A DNA stretch of 47,595 nt from an uncultured Clostridia bacterium (lineage in GTDB: Bacteria; Bacillota; Clostridia; Oscillospirales; CAG-272): NCBI GenBank assembly GCA_904501765.1, contig CAJGCM010000005.1, positions 1 through 47,595 of the forward strand. Direction: 5' to 3'. The first letter of the stretch is position 1; every line of letters begins with the position of its first letter. Below the pieces are notes generated by a model that did not search any database, was not told the DNA's origin, and was given only the letters and a program-made list of their open reading frames with translations. The position numbers were made by a program, and so were the translations under genes. This document shows, piece by piece, positions 39,678-47,233 of this stretch.

Positions 39678-39707
39678 TTCGCGAAAAAAACACATGATAT
39701 TACGAAA
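39678..39707 (+). promoter_or_regulatory. 30-bp promoter-like motif, copy 16
   Basis: Blocks TTCGCGAAAAAAACA and TATTACGAAA, beginning right after the SSB-like stop. Unlike most copies, a terminator follows it directly. Confidence 0.65.
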
Positions 39708-39711
39708 GACT

Positions 39712-39744
39712 AAGACTCGGAGGTAAAACTTCGGGTCTTTTCTT
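39712..39744 (+). terminator. Terminator directly downstream of motif copy 16
   Basis: AAGACTCG (39712-39719) pairs with CGGGTCTT (39732-39739) with one G-U, then TTCTTTATATTTT. A transcript started at copy 16 would be only ~30-40 nt long unless it reads through. Confidence 0.7.
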
Positions 39745-39782
39745 TATATTTTAAACCAAACACTTGAGGAGAGTGACCTGTC

Positions 39783-40217
39783 ATGAAACGACAAGAGTAC
39801 TTGGATTTACAGAAACGACAACAGCAAGAATTCGAAGACTTCCCGATTGCGTACGCATTCAGTGAACAGCAATTGACGGAAGCTTTGGAGAAACTTGGGG
39901 CAGAAAAATCCGAGTGTGTGACTGTATTTGGTCACGGTGATGTAGTTAAGAAAAAAGACGTACCGGCACTTATGTCTATGATGAAACGACACACTGTAGA
40001 GCTTCATGAGGCACTCAAAGACAAAGAATTTGCAGAAGCAGCTTTCCTCTACGAGATGGACAACCATGAGTACGCTATCAACTGGGATGGCGATGCTGAT
40101 GTATTGGCTTGTTTCAGTCTCGATGAGAAAAAGCTACACGAGATGGGCTTAGGCGATGCTTATTTTAGAGCACGTCGAGCTCATATGAAACACGCCCAGG
40201 AATGGGATATGATTTGA
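39783..40217 (+). CDS. Conserved hypothetical phage protein (144 aa)
   Basis: MKRQEYLDLQKRQQQEFEDF then PIAYAFSEQQLTEALEKLGA, VTVFGHGDVVKKKDVPALMS, EAAFLYEMDNHEYAINWDGD and ARRAHMKHAQEWDMI. I recognise a soluble family found in many phage replication regions (DUF7659-like by pattern), role unknown. The ribosome site is GAGGAGAGTG. It is followed by a coupled run of small genes. Confidence 0.65.
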   Translation: MKRQEYLDLQKRQQQEFEDFPIAYAFSEQQLTEALEKLGAEKSECVTVFGHGDVVKKKDVPALMSMMKRHTVELHEALKDKEFAEAAFLYEMDNHEYAINWDGDADVLACFSLDEKKLHEMGLGDAYFRARRAHMKHAQEWDMI

Positions 40218-40230
40218 AAGGACAGGAAAA

Positions 40231-40539
40231 ATGCAAGTATTAAGTACAGAAGTTAAAGAAGTTGTTACCGCAAAGGTACGAGCTCTGGAGGGTATTAAAT
40301 GTGATGTTTGCGGACGAATCATCAAACCTGACCGGTTCCGTAGCCAGAAAAACAAATACTATGACGTCACGACCGGCCACAACGACTGGGGTAATGACAG
40401 TTGTGAAAGCAGGAAACATACGGACGTATGCCCAGAGTGCGTTAACGAATTCGTAACTAAATACCTTGATGCGGCTGATGGAACCGAATATATCGAAATC
40501 GACCCTGAATTCGTTTGGCCGGAGGATATTAGGACATGA
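40231..40539 (+). CDS. Zinc-ribbon-like phage protein (102 aa)
   Basis: It has CDVCGRIIKP near residue 25 and CPECVNEFV near residue 70, two CxxC pairs that would bind one zinc; between them lies DVTTGHNDWGNDSCESRKHT. It starts at ATG with AAAGGACAGG upstream and overlaps the next gene by 4 nt. Probably a nucleic-acid or protein-binding accessory factor; the family is common in phages but uncharacterised. Confidence 0.65.
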   Translation: MQVLSTEVKEVVTAKVRALEGIKCDVCGRIIKPDRFRSQKNKYYDVTTGHNDWGNDSCESRKHTDVCPECVNEFVTKYLDAADGTEYIEIDPEFVWPEDIRT

Positions 40540-40760
40540 AAATAACGGACGAAGAATTCGATAAATTTTGCTCGTTTTTGAACGTCGACTTTCTCCCCTT
40601 TCAGAAGTTGATACTAAGAACGATGATAGAGGAAGAAACGCCTATTAGAGTCGTGATGCCTAGGAAATTAGGTTATTACAACGCATTAATTCAGGCGGAG
40701 TCGATATCTCAGATGATAAAGGCAGAAACCGAATTAGAGAACGATCCAAATTTAAGATAA
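40536..40760 (+). CDS. Small hypothetical protein (74 aa)
   Basis: The sequence DFLPFQKLILRTMIEEETPI and RVVMPRKLGYYNALI resembles the Q motif and Walker A region at the start of phage helicases or terminases (FQ..LL, then PRR.GKT), but the GKT is GYY here, so it cannot bind ATP in that way. It overlaps the gene upstream by 4 nt. Possibly a remnant or a domain that mimics an ATPase N-terminus. Confidence 0.55.
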   Translation: MKITDEEFDKFCSFLNVDFLPFQKLILRTMIEEETPIRVVMPRKLGYYNALIQAESISQMIKAETELENDPNLR

Positions 40761-40773
40761 AGGAATGATATTC

Positions 40774-41400
40774 ATGAGAAGCTCACGAGTATTAGAAATG
40801 CTTAACCAAAATCGTATTGACGAATTAAAAGCGGCTTTAGAAGATGAGATTTTCACGGAGTCATTAAAAGCAAAACCAAACGCCAAAAAGCGTTATGCAT
40901 CTATGAAAAGATATATCGCCAACATTAGCGGAGCTAGAGGGATCTTACAGAAACCTTGCGAAGTCGAAATCGAAGGCACCAAGTATACAGCATTCTGTAA
41001 TGCATGTTCACTAGCTTTGACTCGAGAAACATGTGGTGAGATTCCACTATGCACCGAACCAGATCGTTACCCACCTGTAGCACGCTTACTTAATTACGAT
41101 GGAACAGAGGGTAAAATTGATTTTGGTAAAGTGATGGCAGAAGCGAAAAGCAAAGGCTACAAGTATACCAAAAACGCAATCCACAGCAATGACTACTTGA
41201 TGCACTACGGAGGGGCATATTTTATAGTCGCTTTGCTAGATATTACGTACGGTATTATTGACGACGGCAAAGAAGCGATTGTGTACCATATAGATGGTCC
41301 TAGACGCCCTTTGACTATCACTACAGATATCGGTGTGGCGGTTGTCATGCCGGTGTTTATTGACGGTGAACCGAATGGCACGGTCATCGAAGCGAACTAG
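40774..41400 (+). CDS. Conserved hypothetical protein (208 aa)
   Basis: A helical N-terminus (MRSSRVLEMLNQNRIDELKA) is followed by a beta-rich body (PCEVEIEGTKYTAFCNACSL, KIDFGKVMAEAKSKGYKYTK, YFIVALLDITYGIIDDGKEA, GPRRPLTITTDIGVAVVMPV). The fold may resemble sliding-clamp or beta-sandwich proteins, but I cannot assign it. Start ATG 40774 lies 9 nt after AAAGGA; an ATG at 40765 overlaps the ribosome site. A strong terminator follows. Confidence 0.6.
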   Translation: MRSSRVLEMLNQNRIDELKAALEDEIFTESLKAKPNAKKRYASMKRYIANISGARGILQKPCEVEIEGTKYTAFCNACSLALTRETCGEIPLCTEPDRYPPVARLLNYDGTEGKIDFGKVMAEAKSKGYKYTKNAIHSNDYLMHYGGAYFIVALLDITYGIIDDGKEAIVYHIDGPRRPLTITTDIGVAVVMPVFIDGEPNGTVIEAN

Positions 41401-41407
41401 AAAGACG

Positions 41408-41444
41408 GACTGGCGTTGGGTAAACTCAGCGCTGGTCTTTTATA
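41408..41444 (+). terminator. Terminator after the 208-aa gene
   Basis: GACTGGCGTTG (41408-41418) pairs with CAGCGCTGGTC (41427-41437) over 11 positions with a few G-U pairs, then TTTTATATTT. Confidence 0.8.
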
Positions 41445-41469
41445 TTTAACTTGAAAAGGAGAACAAAAA

Positions 41470-43116
41470 ATGAAACAGGAATTCTACTACACAACAACCC
41501 CCATGAGCACACCCGCAACCCCTAACGACAGACCTCATGACGAGTATGACAAGTTGCTTGGGCTTATAAGAGAGTCGTTCGAAATAGCAACATCGTCCAA
41601 CAAGCACCTCTTCACAACAAGCGCCGCCGATATGGATCTCTTTGATAGTTTCCTTATCCGTCTCCCTATAGAAGCTCGCCAGCATTACAACTGCAACGAA
41701 TGTCGTAGATTCATAAACAAATACGGTCATTTGGTAACGATCAATCCGAATGGCGAACTCGAAGCGGTTATGTGGAGTTACGCACCTTCCTTCTTCTCGA
41801 AAGCCGTATTTGCGATTCATGATATCGTAAAAAGATCTAAAGTAACTGGCGTATTCCTTACATCCGATAAACGACTCGGCGTTGCTAAGACTGGTATTTG
41901 GCATCATATGTCGGTCGATATTCCTGGCACTATGAGGCACAACAAAGTTATATATACAGCGGATCAGGTTATGGCGCAGAGGAAAGAAGAATTCAAGATG
42001 CTTGTAGCTGCTCTCAATACCTATAAACTCGAAACAGTTAAAACCGCTGTTAATATTCTCGAATCCGATTCTCTCTATCGCGGAGATAAGGTACTCGGTA
42101 TAGGTAGATGGTTCCTTAAAGTATATCAGGAAACTGACGCCATAAGAAACAAGACCACGACAAAGCCTTTCTACGCAAACCTTATATGGAAGAAAGTCGC
42201 TGAAGCACCTGCCGGTTTCTGTCATGTACGCAGCAGCATGATCGGTACTCTTCTCGATGATATCGAAGACGGATACAGCTTTGAAGAAGTAAAACGTAGA
42301 TTCGACGAGAAGATGAATCCTCTTAAATACCAGAGACCTCAGACTGCTCCTGGAGCTGGTAATGTAAAAAGAGCGGAGGAGATCGTGGCAAAGCTTGGTC
42401 TTGAAAAATCTCTCAAACGTAGATTTGCAAGACTTGATGAAATCAATACTATATGGAAACCTAAGAACGAAATTCTTGCTCCTCTCACGACCACTGGCGT
42501 ATTCGCTAGTATCAGAACTAAGGAAAAAGAGAAGACTCCGGTAAATGATATTTGTCCTCGTACTAAGACAATGACTTGGGAGAAATTCAGACGTACGGTT
42601 CTTGCAGATGCGAAGAAGATAGAGTTGTATAGTCCTAATTATAGATCTGGCTTCGCCGCATTTGTCACGGCGGAAGATAATGACGCTCCTCCGATTGTTC
42701 AGTGGGATAACGAAGATCATCGTAACCCTTTCAGCTGGTATCTCTACAGCGGTGGTTCCCGTCCTGAAGCATGGAACTTGGAAAGCGGAGAATACGTGGA
42801 AGTAACAGGCGTAGCACCTCAGCCTAACATGTGGCAGTCCGGATACGAACATCAGGGCGAAGGTGTACTGTTCGTGCTTAAAAACTGCAAGGATAGATAC
42901 AACAAATCGAGTGGGTTGTTCCCTGAAATTCTGAGAAGTGAACTCCGTGAGGTTCGTAGCACGATCGAAGCGTATTCAGCTATGAACAAACTCAGCGGAT
43001 ATGACGAGGCTTCTGCATGCGGTATTCTCATCCAGAATGGATTCACGAAAAACATAACCCTCAGAGTAACAACCGATGTCGGCGTAAGAACATACATGCT
43101 CGACAGTTGGGACTAA
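41470..43116 (+). CDS. Large conserved phage protein of unknown function (548 aa)
   Basis: Residues ~50-130 hold LFTTSAADMDLFDSFLIRLP, YNCNECRRFINKYGHLVTIN (CxxC) and a VMWSYAPSFFSKAV block; the middle is helical with DDIEDGYSFEEVKRRFDEKM and MNPLKYQRPQTAPGAGNVKR. The C-terminus is globular (PFSWYLYSGG, GVLFVLKNCKD). I recognise the CRRFINKYG block from a family found in many actinophage and Clostridia phage genomes, without known function. High, regular codon use suggests strong expression. The ribosome site is AAAAGGAG behind a TTTATATTTAAC leader. Confidence 0.7.
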   Translation: MKQEFYYTTTPMSTPATPNDRPHDEYDKLLGLIRESFEIATSSNKHLFTTSAADMDLFDSFLIRLPIEARQHYNCNECRRFINKYGHLVTINPNGELEAVMWSYAPSFFSKAVFAIHDIVKRSKVTGVFLTSDKRLGVAKTGIWHHMSVDIPGTMRHNKVIYTADQVMAQRKEEFKMLVAALNTYKLETVKTAVNILESDSLYRGDKVLGIGRWFLKVYQETDAIRNKTTTKPFYANLIWKKVAEAPAGFCHVRSSMIGTLLDDIEDGYSFEEVKRRFDEKMNPLKYQRPQTAPGAGNVKRAEEIVAKLGLEKSLKRRFARLDEINTIWKPKNEILAPLTTTGVFASIRTKEKEKTPVNDICPRTKTMTWEKFRRTVLADAKKIELYSPNYRSGFAAFVTAEDNDAPPIVQWDNEDHRNPFSWYLYSGGSRPEAWNLESGEYVEVTGVAPQPNMWQSGYEHQGEGVLFVLKNCKDRYNKSSGLFPEILRSELREVRSTIEAYSAMNKLSGYDEASACGILIQNGFTKNITLRVTTDVGVRTYMLDSWD

Positions 43117-43157
43117 TACATAAAATTTATATTTAACTTGAAAAGGAGAAACATATC

Positions 43158-43412
43158 ATGAGTAAAAAAGTAGAATTCAGCATTAAGGTAACAATGAACG
43201 AGAGATGGGTAAACGATTTCTGTTCTATGCTTAACTGGATGCAAAGTTGCGGTAATTTAGGTCATTCTTCTATTGTCGGTTTCTATTCGGACGGAGATGG
43301 AGATTTCAGACCGAAATTCGAAATCGATCGTTCGTATGAACAAACAAAAGGTTATTGGGCTAAAGACGGCAAGCCACTTCCCGAACTGGAAGTCATTTTT
43401 GATGCTGGTTAA
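43158..43412 (+). CDS. Conserved phage protein (84 aa)
   Basis: MSKKVEFSIKVTMNERWVND, FCSMLNWMQSCGNLGHSSIV and GFYSDGDGDFRPKFEID; I recognise the VGFYxDGDGDFRPKF block as a small family that follows the preceding 500-aa family in other phages as well. No enzymatic motif assigned. Its upstream leader (TTTATATTTAACTTG, AAAAGGAGAA) is almost identical to that of the 548-aa gene, suggesting a duplicated expression element. Confidence 0.65.
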   Translation: MSKKVEFSIKVTMNERWVNDFCSMLNWMQSCGNLGHSSIVGFYSDGDGDFRPKFEIDRSYEQTKGYWAKDGKPLPELEVIFDAG

Positions 43413-43454
43413 GCAGGCAAATTAATAAAATTTATATCTAGAGAGGAAAACGTT

Positions 43455-44300
43455 ATGGAAGATCAACTTAACTTGAAAATCGAACCTCGTGACGCGAGCA
43501 TACGAAACATCGTCGATAAAATAATCAAAAGCGACACTCCTAATCCCACATATGACATTATTCGTGGGATATCCGTTAAAGCAGTCGAAATGCAGGAAAA
43601 CATTATTATGTCCACTATTCAAACTATAGGTGGGACTACGTACGCAGACATCACGATCGATAAGAATAAAGTCATTGACATGCTGCGGAAGTATACAGCG
43701 AGGAAAATACTACATATGACGTGCAGAGATGGTGAGAATCCATGCTTTATAATCGACCGTTACACTTGTCCTACTTGCGGAGAGCTTATCTACAAAGAAT
43801 TAAGCTATTGCGGAACAATGAAGAATCATATCGGTATGAAGAACGACTACTGCCGTTTCTGCGGACAAAAATTAGACTGGTCTGAAAAAGAGGAAGAGAA
43901 CGAGAAAGAAGCGAGCGATTGCCCGATAATGCCACGCGATCTTGTAACTAAACTCTGTAAGGACGTGCATGCGAAGGTGATCGAAGATATCAAAAAAGCA
44001 GGAATGCACCCCATGCATATAAACTTGGCAGCCATCAAGACATTCTCTAAAACTTTGAACGACTTTGCAGAAAAAGAAGCGGCTAAGGCTCGCGCTGAGA
44101 AACTCGAGAAAGAAACAGGCTGGATAGCTACGGCGGATAAGATGCCTACGGAAGATGGCGATTATCTAGTGTATGATCCGTTCACGGGTAGCTCTTATGT
44201 ATACGAGTTCAGTGTCGATAGTATTTCGGACACGAGATATTGGAAGAACAACATAACGCTCTGGATGCCTGTTCCGGAATTACCCAAGAAAGAGGTGTGA
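43455..44300 (+). CDS. Zinc-ribbon protein with C-terminal DUF551-like domain (281 aa)
   Basis: A mid-protein zinc ribbon reads YTCPTCGELIYKELSY ... NDYCRFCGQKLDW (two CxxC pairs about 30 residues apart). A charged helical linker leads to the C-terminal DUF551-type domain (TGWIATADKMPTEDGDYLVY ... ITLWMPVPELPKK), common in phage proteins and of unknown function. The combination is an unusual joining of two common phage domains. AGAGAGG lies upstream. Confidence 0.7.
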   Translation: MEDQLNLKIEPRDASIRNIVDKIIKSDTPNPTYDIIRGISVKAVEMQENIIMSTIQTIGGTTYADITIDKNKVIDMLRKYTARKILHMTCRDGENPCFIIDRYTCPTCGELIYKELSYCGTMKNHIGMKNDYCRFCGQKLDWSEKEEENEKEASDCPIMPRDLVTKLCKDVHAKVIEDIKKAGMHPMHINLAAIKTFSKTLNDFAEKEAAKARAEKLEKETGWIATADKMPTEDGDYLVYDPFTGSSYVYEFSVDSISDTRYWKNNITLWMPVPELPKKEV

Positions 44301-44305
44301 TATTT

Positions 44306-44539
44306 ATGGATGAAGAAATGACATTCTCAGAAATGGTAGAACTTGCTTATCCTTATACGCTCGAAATATATCCGCTTAATGACGGTAAACTACCAGTTAC
44401 TGTGTTGAAGTTATCAGTCGGTAATTATTGTTACGCCGGCTACGTATTACAAGAACATTTGAACGACAGGAACTATATTCGTAACTTGATACTTAATGCA
44501 AAGCGTAAAATTGATGCCTACGGACTTCGAAAGGGATGA
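44306..44539 (+). CDS. Small hypothetical protein (77 aa)
   Basis: MDEEMTFSEMVELAYPYTLE, PVTVLKLSVGNYCYAGYVLQ and RNLILNAKRKIDAYGLRKG suggest a small alpha/beta protein. Start ATG 44306 lies after GAGGTG with the TGATATTTATG initiation context seen at several genes here; the longer frame from 44240 would run inside the upstream gene. Function unknown. Confidence 0.6.
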   Translation: MDEEMTFSEMVELAYPYTLEIYPLNDGKLPVTVLKLSVGNYCYAGYVLQEHLNDRNYIRNLILNAKRKIDAYGLRKG

Positions 44540-44544
44540 TATTT

Positions 44545-44724
44545 ATGGAAAACTGCAAAACTTGCAAAAATGCGATATTTGACGAGATCTGGGGCGATTA
44601 TAAATGTAAGATTAATCATCTTGTAATCTATAATGTCCAGGACGTGGAAGGGTGCGTCTACTATAAGAAAGGCGAACCTAAAATTTCAGAAGATAATAAA
44701 TATGATAAGGAGGTAGACGAATGA
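44545..44724 (+). CDS. Small Cys-rich protein (59 aa)
   Basis: MENCKTCKNAIFDEIWGDYK then CKINHLVIYNVQDVEGCVYY: a CxxC near the start, then two more Cys, a likely zinc site seen in many small phage proteins. Start ATG 44545 follows AAAGGGATG and the TGATATTTATG context. It overlaps the next gene by 4 nt. Function unknown. Confidence 0.6.
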   Translation: MENCKTCKNAIFDEIWGDYKCKINHLVIYNVQDVEGCVYYKKGEPKISEDNKYDKEVDE

Positions 44725-44951
44725 ATCGTTGGATTAGGAGAGTAGTTATATTTCTTGTACGAGTTAGACTGAAACTCAAGAAATATGAGAAATTTAAATT
44801 CAAAAATCAGAAGACAGATGCGGTGTACTGGTTCACCGACACTAAAGTCTTGAAGACTGATCTCGGTATTACCACGCGATCCGGAGTTAGCCTTAACTGG
44901 CTGCTTAATGACAACTGCGAGATCGAGCGTGTTGATATAAATAAAAAATAA
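44721..44951 (+). CDS. Small basic hypothetical protein (76 aa)
   Basis: It starts MNRWIRRVVIFLVRVRLKLK, a very basic amphipathic helix that may touch a membrane or nucleic acid, followed by a beta-rich segment (AVYWFTDTKVLKTDLGITTR). The ribosome site AAGGAGG lies within the upstream gene. It is the last gene before the second structural block. Function unknown. Confidence 0.55.
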   Translation: MNRWIRRVVIFLVRVRLKLKKYEKFKFKNQKTDAVYWFTDTKVLKTDLGITTRSGVSLNWLLNDNCEIERVDINKK

Positions 44952-44967
44952 CTAAGGAGGATTATGA

Positions 44968-45294
44968 ATGAGAACATTAAAATTCATAGTCAAAGACCAG
45001 ATTCTCGAAAGAGATCCTAGCTGCAACTTCGAGGGGCTCGTTCCGGGCTCTCAGAAGTATCTTAAAGCTAGTTTCTCTTTTTCTCCCGAGTGGGATGGAT
45101 ACACGAAGGTAGCAGCCTTTTATTCCGCACTCGGAAAGGAGTATCCGCCTCAGATTCTTAAAGATGGATATTCTTGTACCATTCCTGCCGAGGTACTTAA
45201 ACGTCGCATCGTCAAAGTGCAGATAATCGGTAAGAAAGACGCAACGGTGGTGAAAACAAACAAAATCGCTGTAGAGCAGAACGGGGGTAAATAA
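44968..45294 (+). CDS. Tail-fibre-associated small protein (108 aa)
   Basis: MRTLKFIVKDQILERDPSCN, FEGLVPGSQKYLKASFSFSP, GYTKVAAFYSALGKEYPPQI and IPAEVLKRRIVKVQIIGKKD match, by pattern, a family that precedes tail-fibre genes in Clostridia phages. A beta-sandwich virion or fibre-attachment protein is likely. The strong AAGGAGG site and the 1-nt overlap with the next gene place it in the fibre operon. Confidence 0.65.
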   Translation: MRTLKFIVKDQILERDPSCNFEGLVPGSQKYLKASFSFSPEWDGYTKVAAFYSALGKEYPPQILKDGYSCTIPAEVLKRRIVKVQIIGKKDATVVKTNKIAVEQNGGK

Positions 45295-45782
45295 TGAGTC
45301 AAGCAACGGACCTGTTGAATAATTTGACAGACGAGGAGATACTAGCATACGCTGCTTCGCCCGAGACCGAAGAACACATTGTTATCAATGCCGACAGGAC
45401 TATCACAGTCCCTGAATCGTTAAGAAGAATCGCCGTTCAGTTTGACCATAATGTAGAGACGGTAACGTTCGATGGCCCTAGATATTGGGACAATCACGAC
45501 TTGTCCACAATGGCTATCAATATTAACTACGAGCTCCCCAATGGCGTAAGAGGCTCATACGAAGTCGAAAATAAAACCGTAGACTCCAAAGATAGTAGTA
45601 TGATGCACTTTACGTGGCGTATTTCTAATGCAATAACCCCGGCCGCCGGAGCTATAAAATTCTTGGTATGCATCCGTGCTAAGGATGAAGACGGTAACGA
45701 GATACTTCATTGGAACTCGGAAATTAATAAGGATATGTATGTATCTGCCGGAATGTGGGCTCCTGAATTATCCACAGTATAA
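45294..45782 (+). CDS. Fibre N-terminal-domain protein without stalk (162 aa)
   Basis: It is a single domain: HIVINADRTITVPESLRRIA, QFDHNVETVTFDGPRYWDNH, DLSTMAININYELPNGVRGS and ILHWNSEINKDMYVS. The domain (BppU-like fibre-attachment type by pattern) is repeated as the N-terminus of the next gene, but this copy stops before any collagen stalk. It may be a free adaptor that pairs with the longer fibre, or a truncated duplicate. Confidence 0.7.
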   Translation: MSQATDLLNNLTDEEILAYAASPETEEHIVINADRTITVPESLRRIAVQFDHNVETVTFDGPRYWDNHDLSTMAININYELPNGVRGSYEVENKTVDSKDSSMMHFTWRISNAITPAAGAIKFLVCIRAKDEDGNEILHWNSEINKDMYVSAGMWAPELSTV

Positions 45783-45799
45783 CAGAACGGAGGTAAATA

Positions 45800-47233
45800 A
45801 TGAGTCAAGCAACAGAGCTTTTGAACGCTATGACCGAAGAGCAGATGTCATTATATGAGACTTCAACTGCAACAGAAGAACATATAACTATAAACGCCGA
45901 TAGAACAATCACAGTCCCTAAGACATTACATAAAATCGCGGTCCAATACGACCACAATGCTGAAACTGTAATGTTTGATTGCCCTAGATATTGGGATGGA
46001 TGCGACTTATCGTCGATGGTGTTTTATATCGTCTATGCTCCGCCTAAGAGCACTACGCCTATCTCGTATATCACGAACGATGTAACTATCGACGAAGAAG
46101 ACCCCAATGTGATGCATTTCTCTTGGTGTATTTCAAGAGCGATGACTGAAAATTACGGGCCTATATCGTTCATCGTATGCGCAAAGACTACGGATGAAGA
46201 CGGTAACGAAACGATTCGTTGGAATTCCGAAATTAACAAGGACCTTTACATTTCTCCTGGTATGGAGTCGAATGCTTCGGAAGATTCCGGTAACGTACAC
46301 GACATGGCTACATGGTTATTGCAATATGTGTCGCATATAACTTCTGCCTACGATGTTGCAGTTAAGAACGGTTTTGAAGGAACCGAGGAAGAATGGCTGC
46401 TCAGTTTGAAGGGCGAGAAAGGTGATACTGGTGCTACTGGTGCTCAGGGTCCTAGAGGTGAGCAAGGTCCCAGAGGCTATACCGGAGATACTGGACCGCA
46501 GGGGCCTAAAGGTGATCCGGGAGAACAGGGCACTGGCGTCACAATATTGGGATCTTACAGTACATATAACGAACTTATTTCAGAACATCCTACCGGTAAT
46601 ATCGGTGACGGTTATCTTGTAGAAGGATATTTGTATGTGTGGATCGAAGTATCCGGCGCATGGGAGAATGTAGGAAACATCAAAGGCCCTAAGGGCGATA
46701 AAGGTGATACCGGTCCTCAGGGTATTCCGGGTACGGCTCTTCGCACTCGTATTAATGCCGAAACCCAGATGTGGGAGTATCAAGAACTCGACACAAACGG
46801 TAATCCTGTATGGGTTAGCTCTGATCTTAAAGCCGTAGGTCCTAAAGGTGATACTGGAGCTACTGGCCCTAAAGGTGAAGATGGAGCTACTGGCCCTAAA
46901 GGTGAAGATGGAAAAGATGGTGCACAAGGTCGACGTGGCACCGGCATTCTCAAAGTGTCAACCTCACTTACGTCTTACACCACTGCTGTCGGCGGAAAAA
47001 ATCCAATCAAAAGAATGTCGTTGTCGACTATTAAATCCGAAGCCGGTGTGAGTGAGGTTGTAGTGGGTGACCTTATTTCGTACAGCTACTATCTGTACCA
47101 TATCTATTACATCGACTCGTCCTATGCGTATGCCGATACATACGTCTCGATCAGGGGCGCTACAGGTTCAGCTGGCGCAGCTGGCAAAAACGGAAATGGA
47201 ATCAAAAATATTAGAATTGAAGAGGTAGTATAA
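45800..47233 (+). CDS. Collagen-like tail fibre protein (477 aa)
   Basis: Residues 1-165 are a paralogue of the preceding protein (HITINADRTITVPKTLHKIA, DCPRYWDGCDLSSMVFYIVY, NSEINKDLYISPGM). The segment GFEGTEEEWLLSLKGEKGDT begins the first Gly-X-Y run (GDTGATGAQGPRGEQGPRG), followed by a beta insert, a second run (GPKGDKGDTGPQGIPG), another insert and a third run built from a 24-nt repeat (GPKGEDGAT twice). Collagen runs in phage fibres form trimers. Probably a host-binding fibre. Confidence 0.8.
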   Translation: MSQATELLNAMTEEQMSLYETSTATEEHITINADRTITVPKTLHKIAVQYDHNAETVMFDCPRYWDGCDLSSMVFYIVYAPPKSTTPISYITNDVTIDEEDPNVMHFSWCISRAMTENYGPISFIVCAKTTDEDGNETIRWNSEINKDLYISPGMESNASEDSGNVHDMATWLLQYVSHITSAYDVAVKNGFEGTEEEWLLSLKGEKGDTGATGAQGPRGEQGPRGYTGDTGPQGPKGDPGEQGTGVTILGSYSTYNELISEHPTGNIGDGYLVEGYLYVWIEVSGAWENVGNIKGPKGDKGDTGPQGIPGTALRTRINAETQMWEYQELDTNGNPVWVSSDLKAVGPKGDTGATGPKGEDGATGPKGEDGKDGAQGRRGTGILKVSTSLTSYTTAVGGKNPIKRMSLSTIKSEAGVSEVVVGDLISYSYYLYHIYYIDSSYAYADTYVSIRGATGSAGAAGKNGNGIKNIRIEEVV

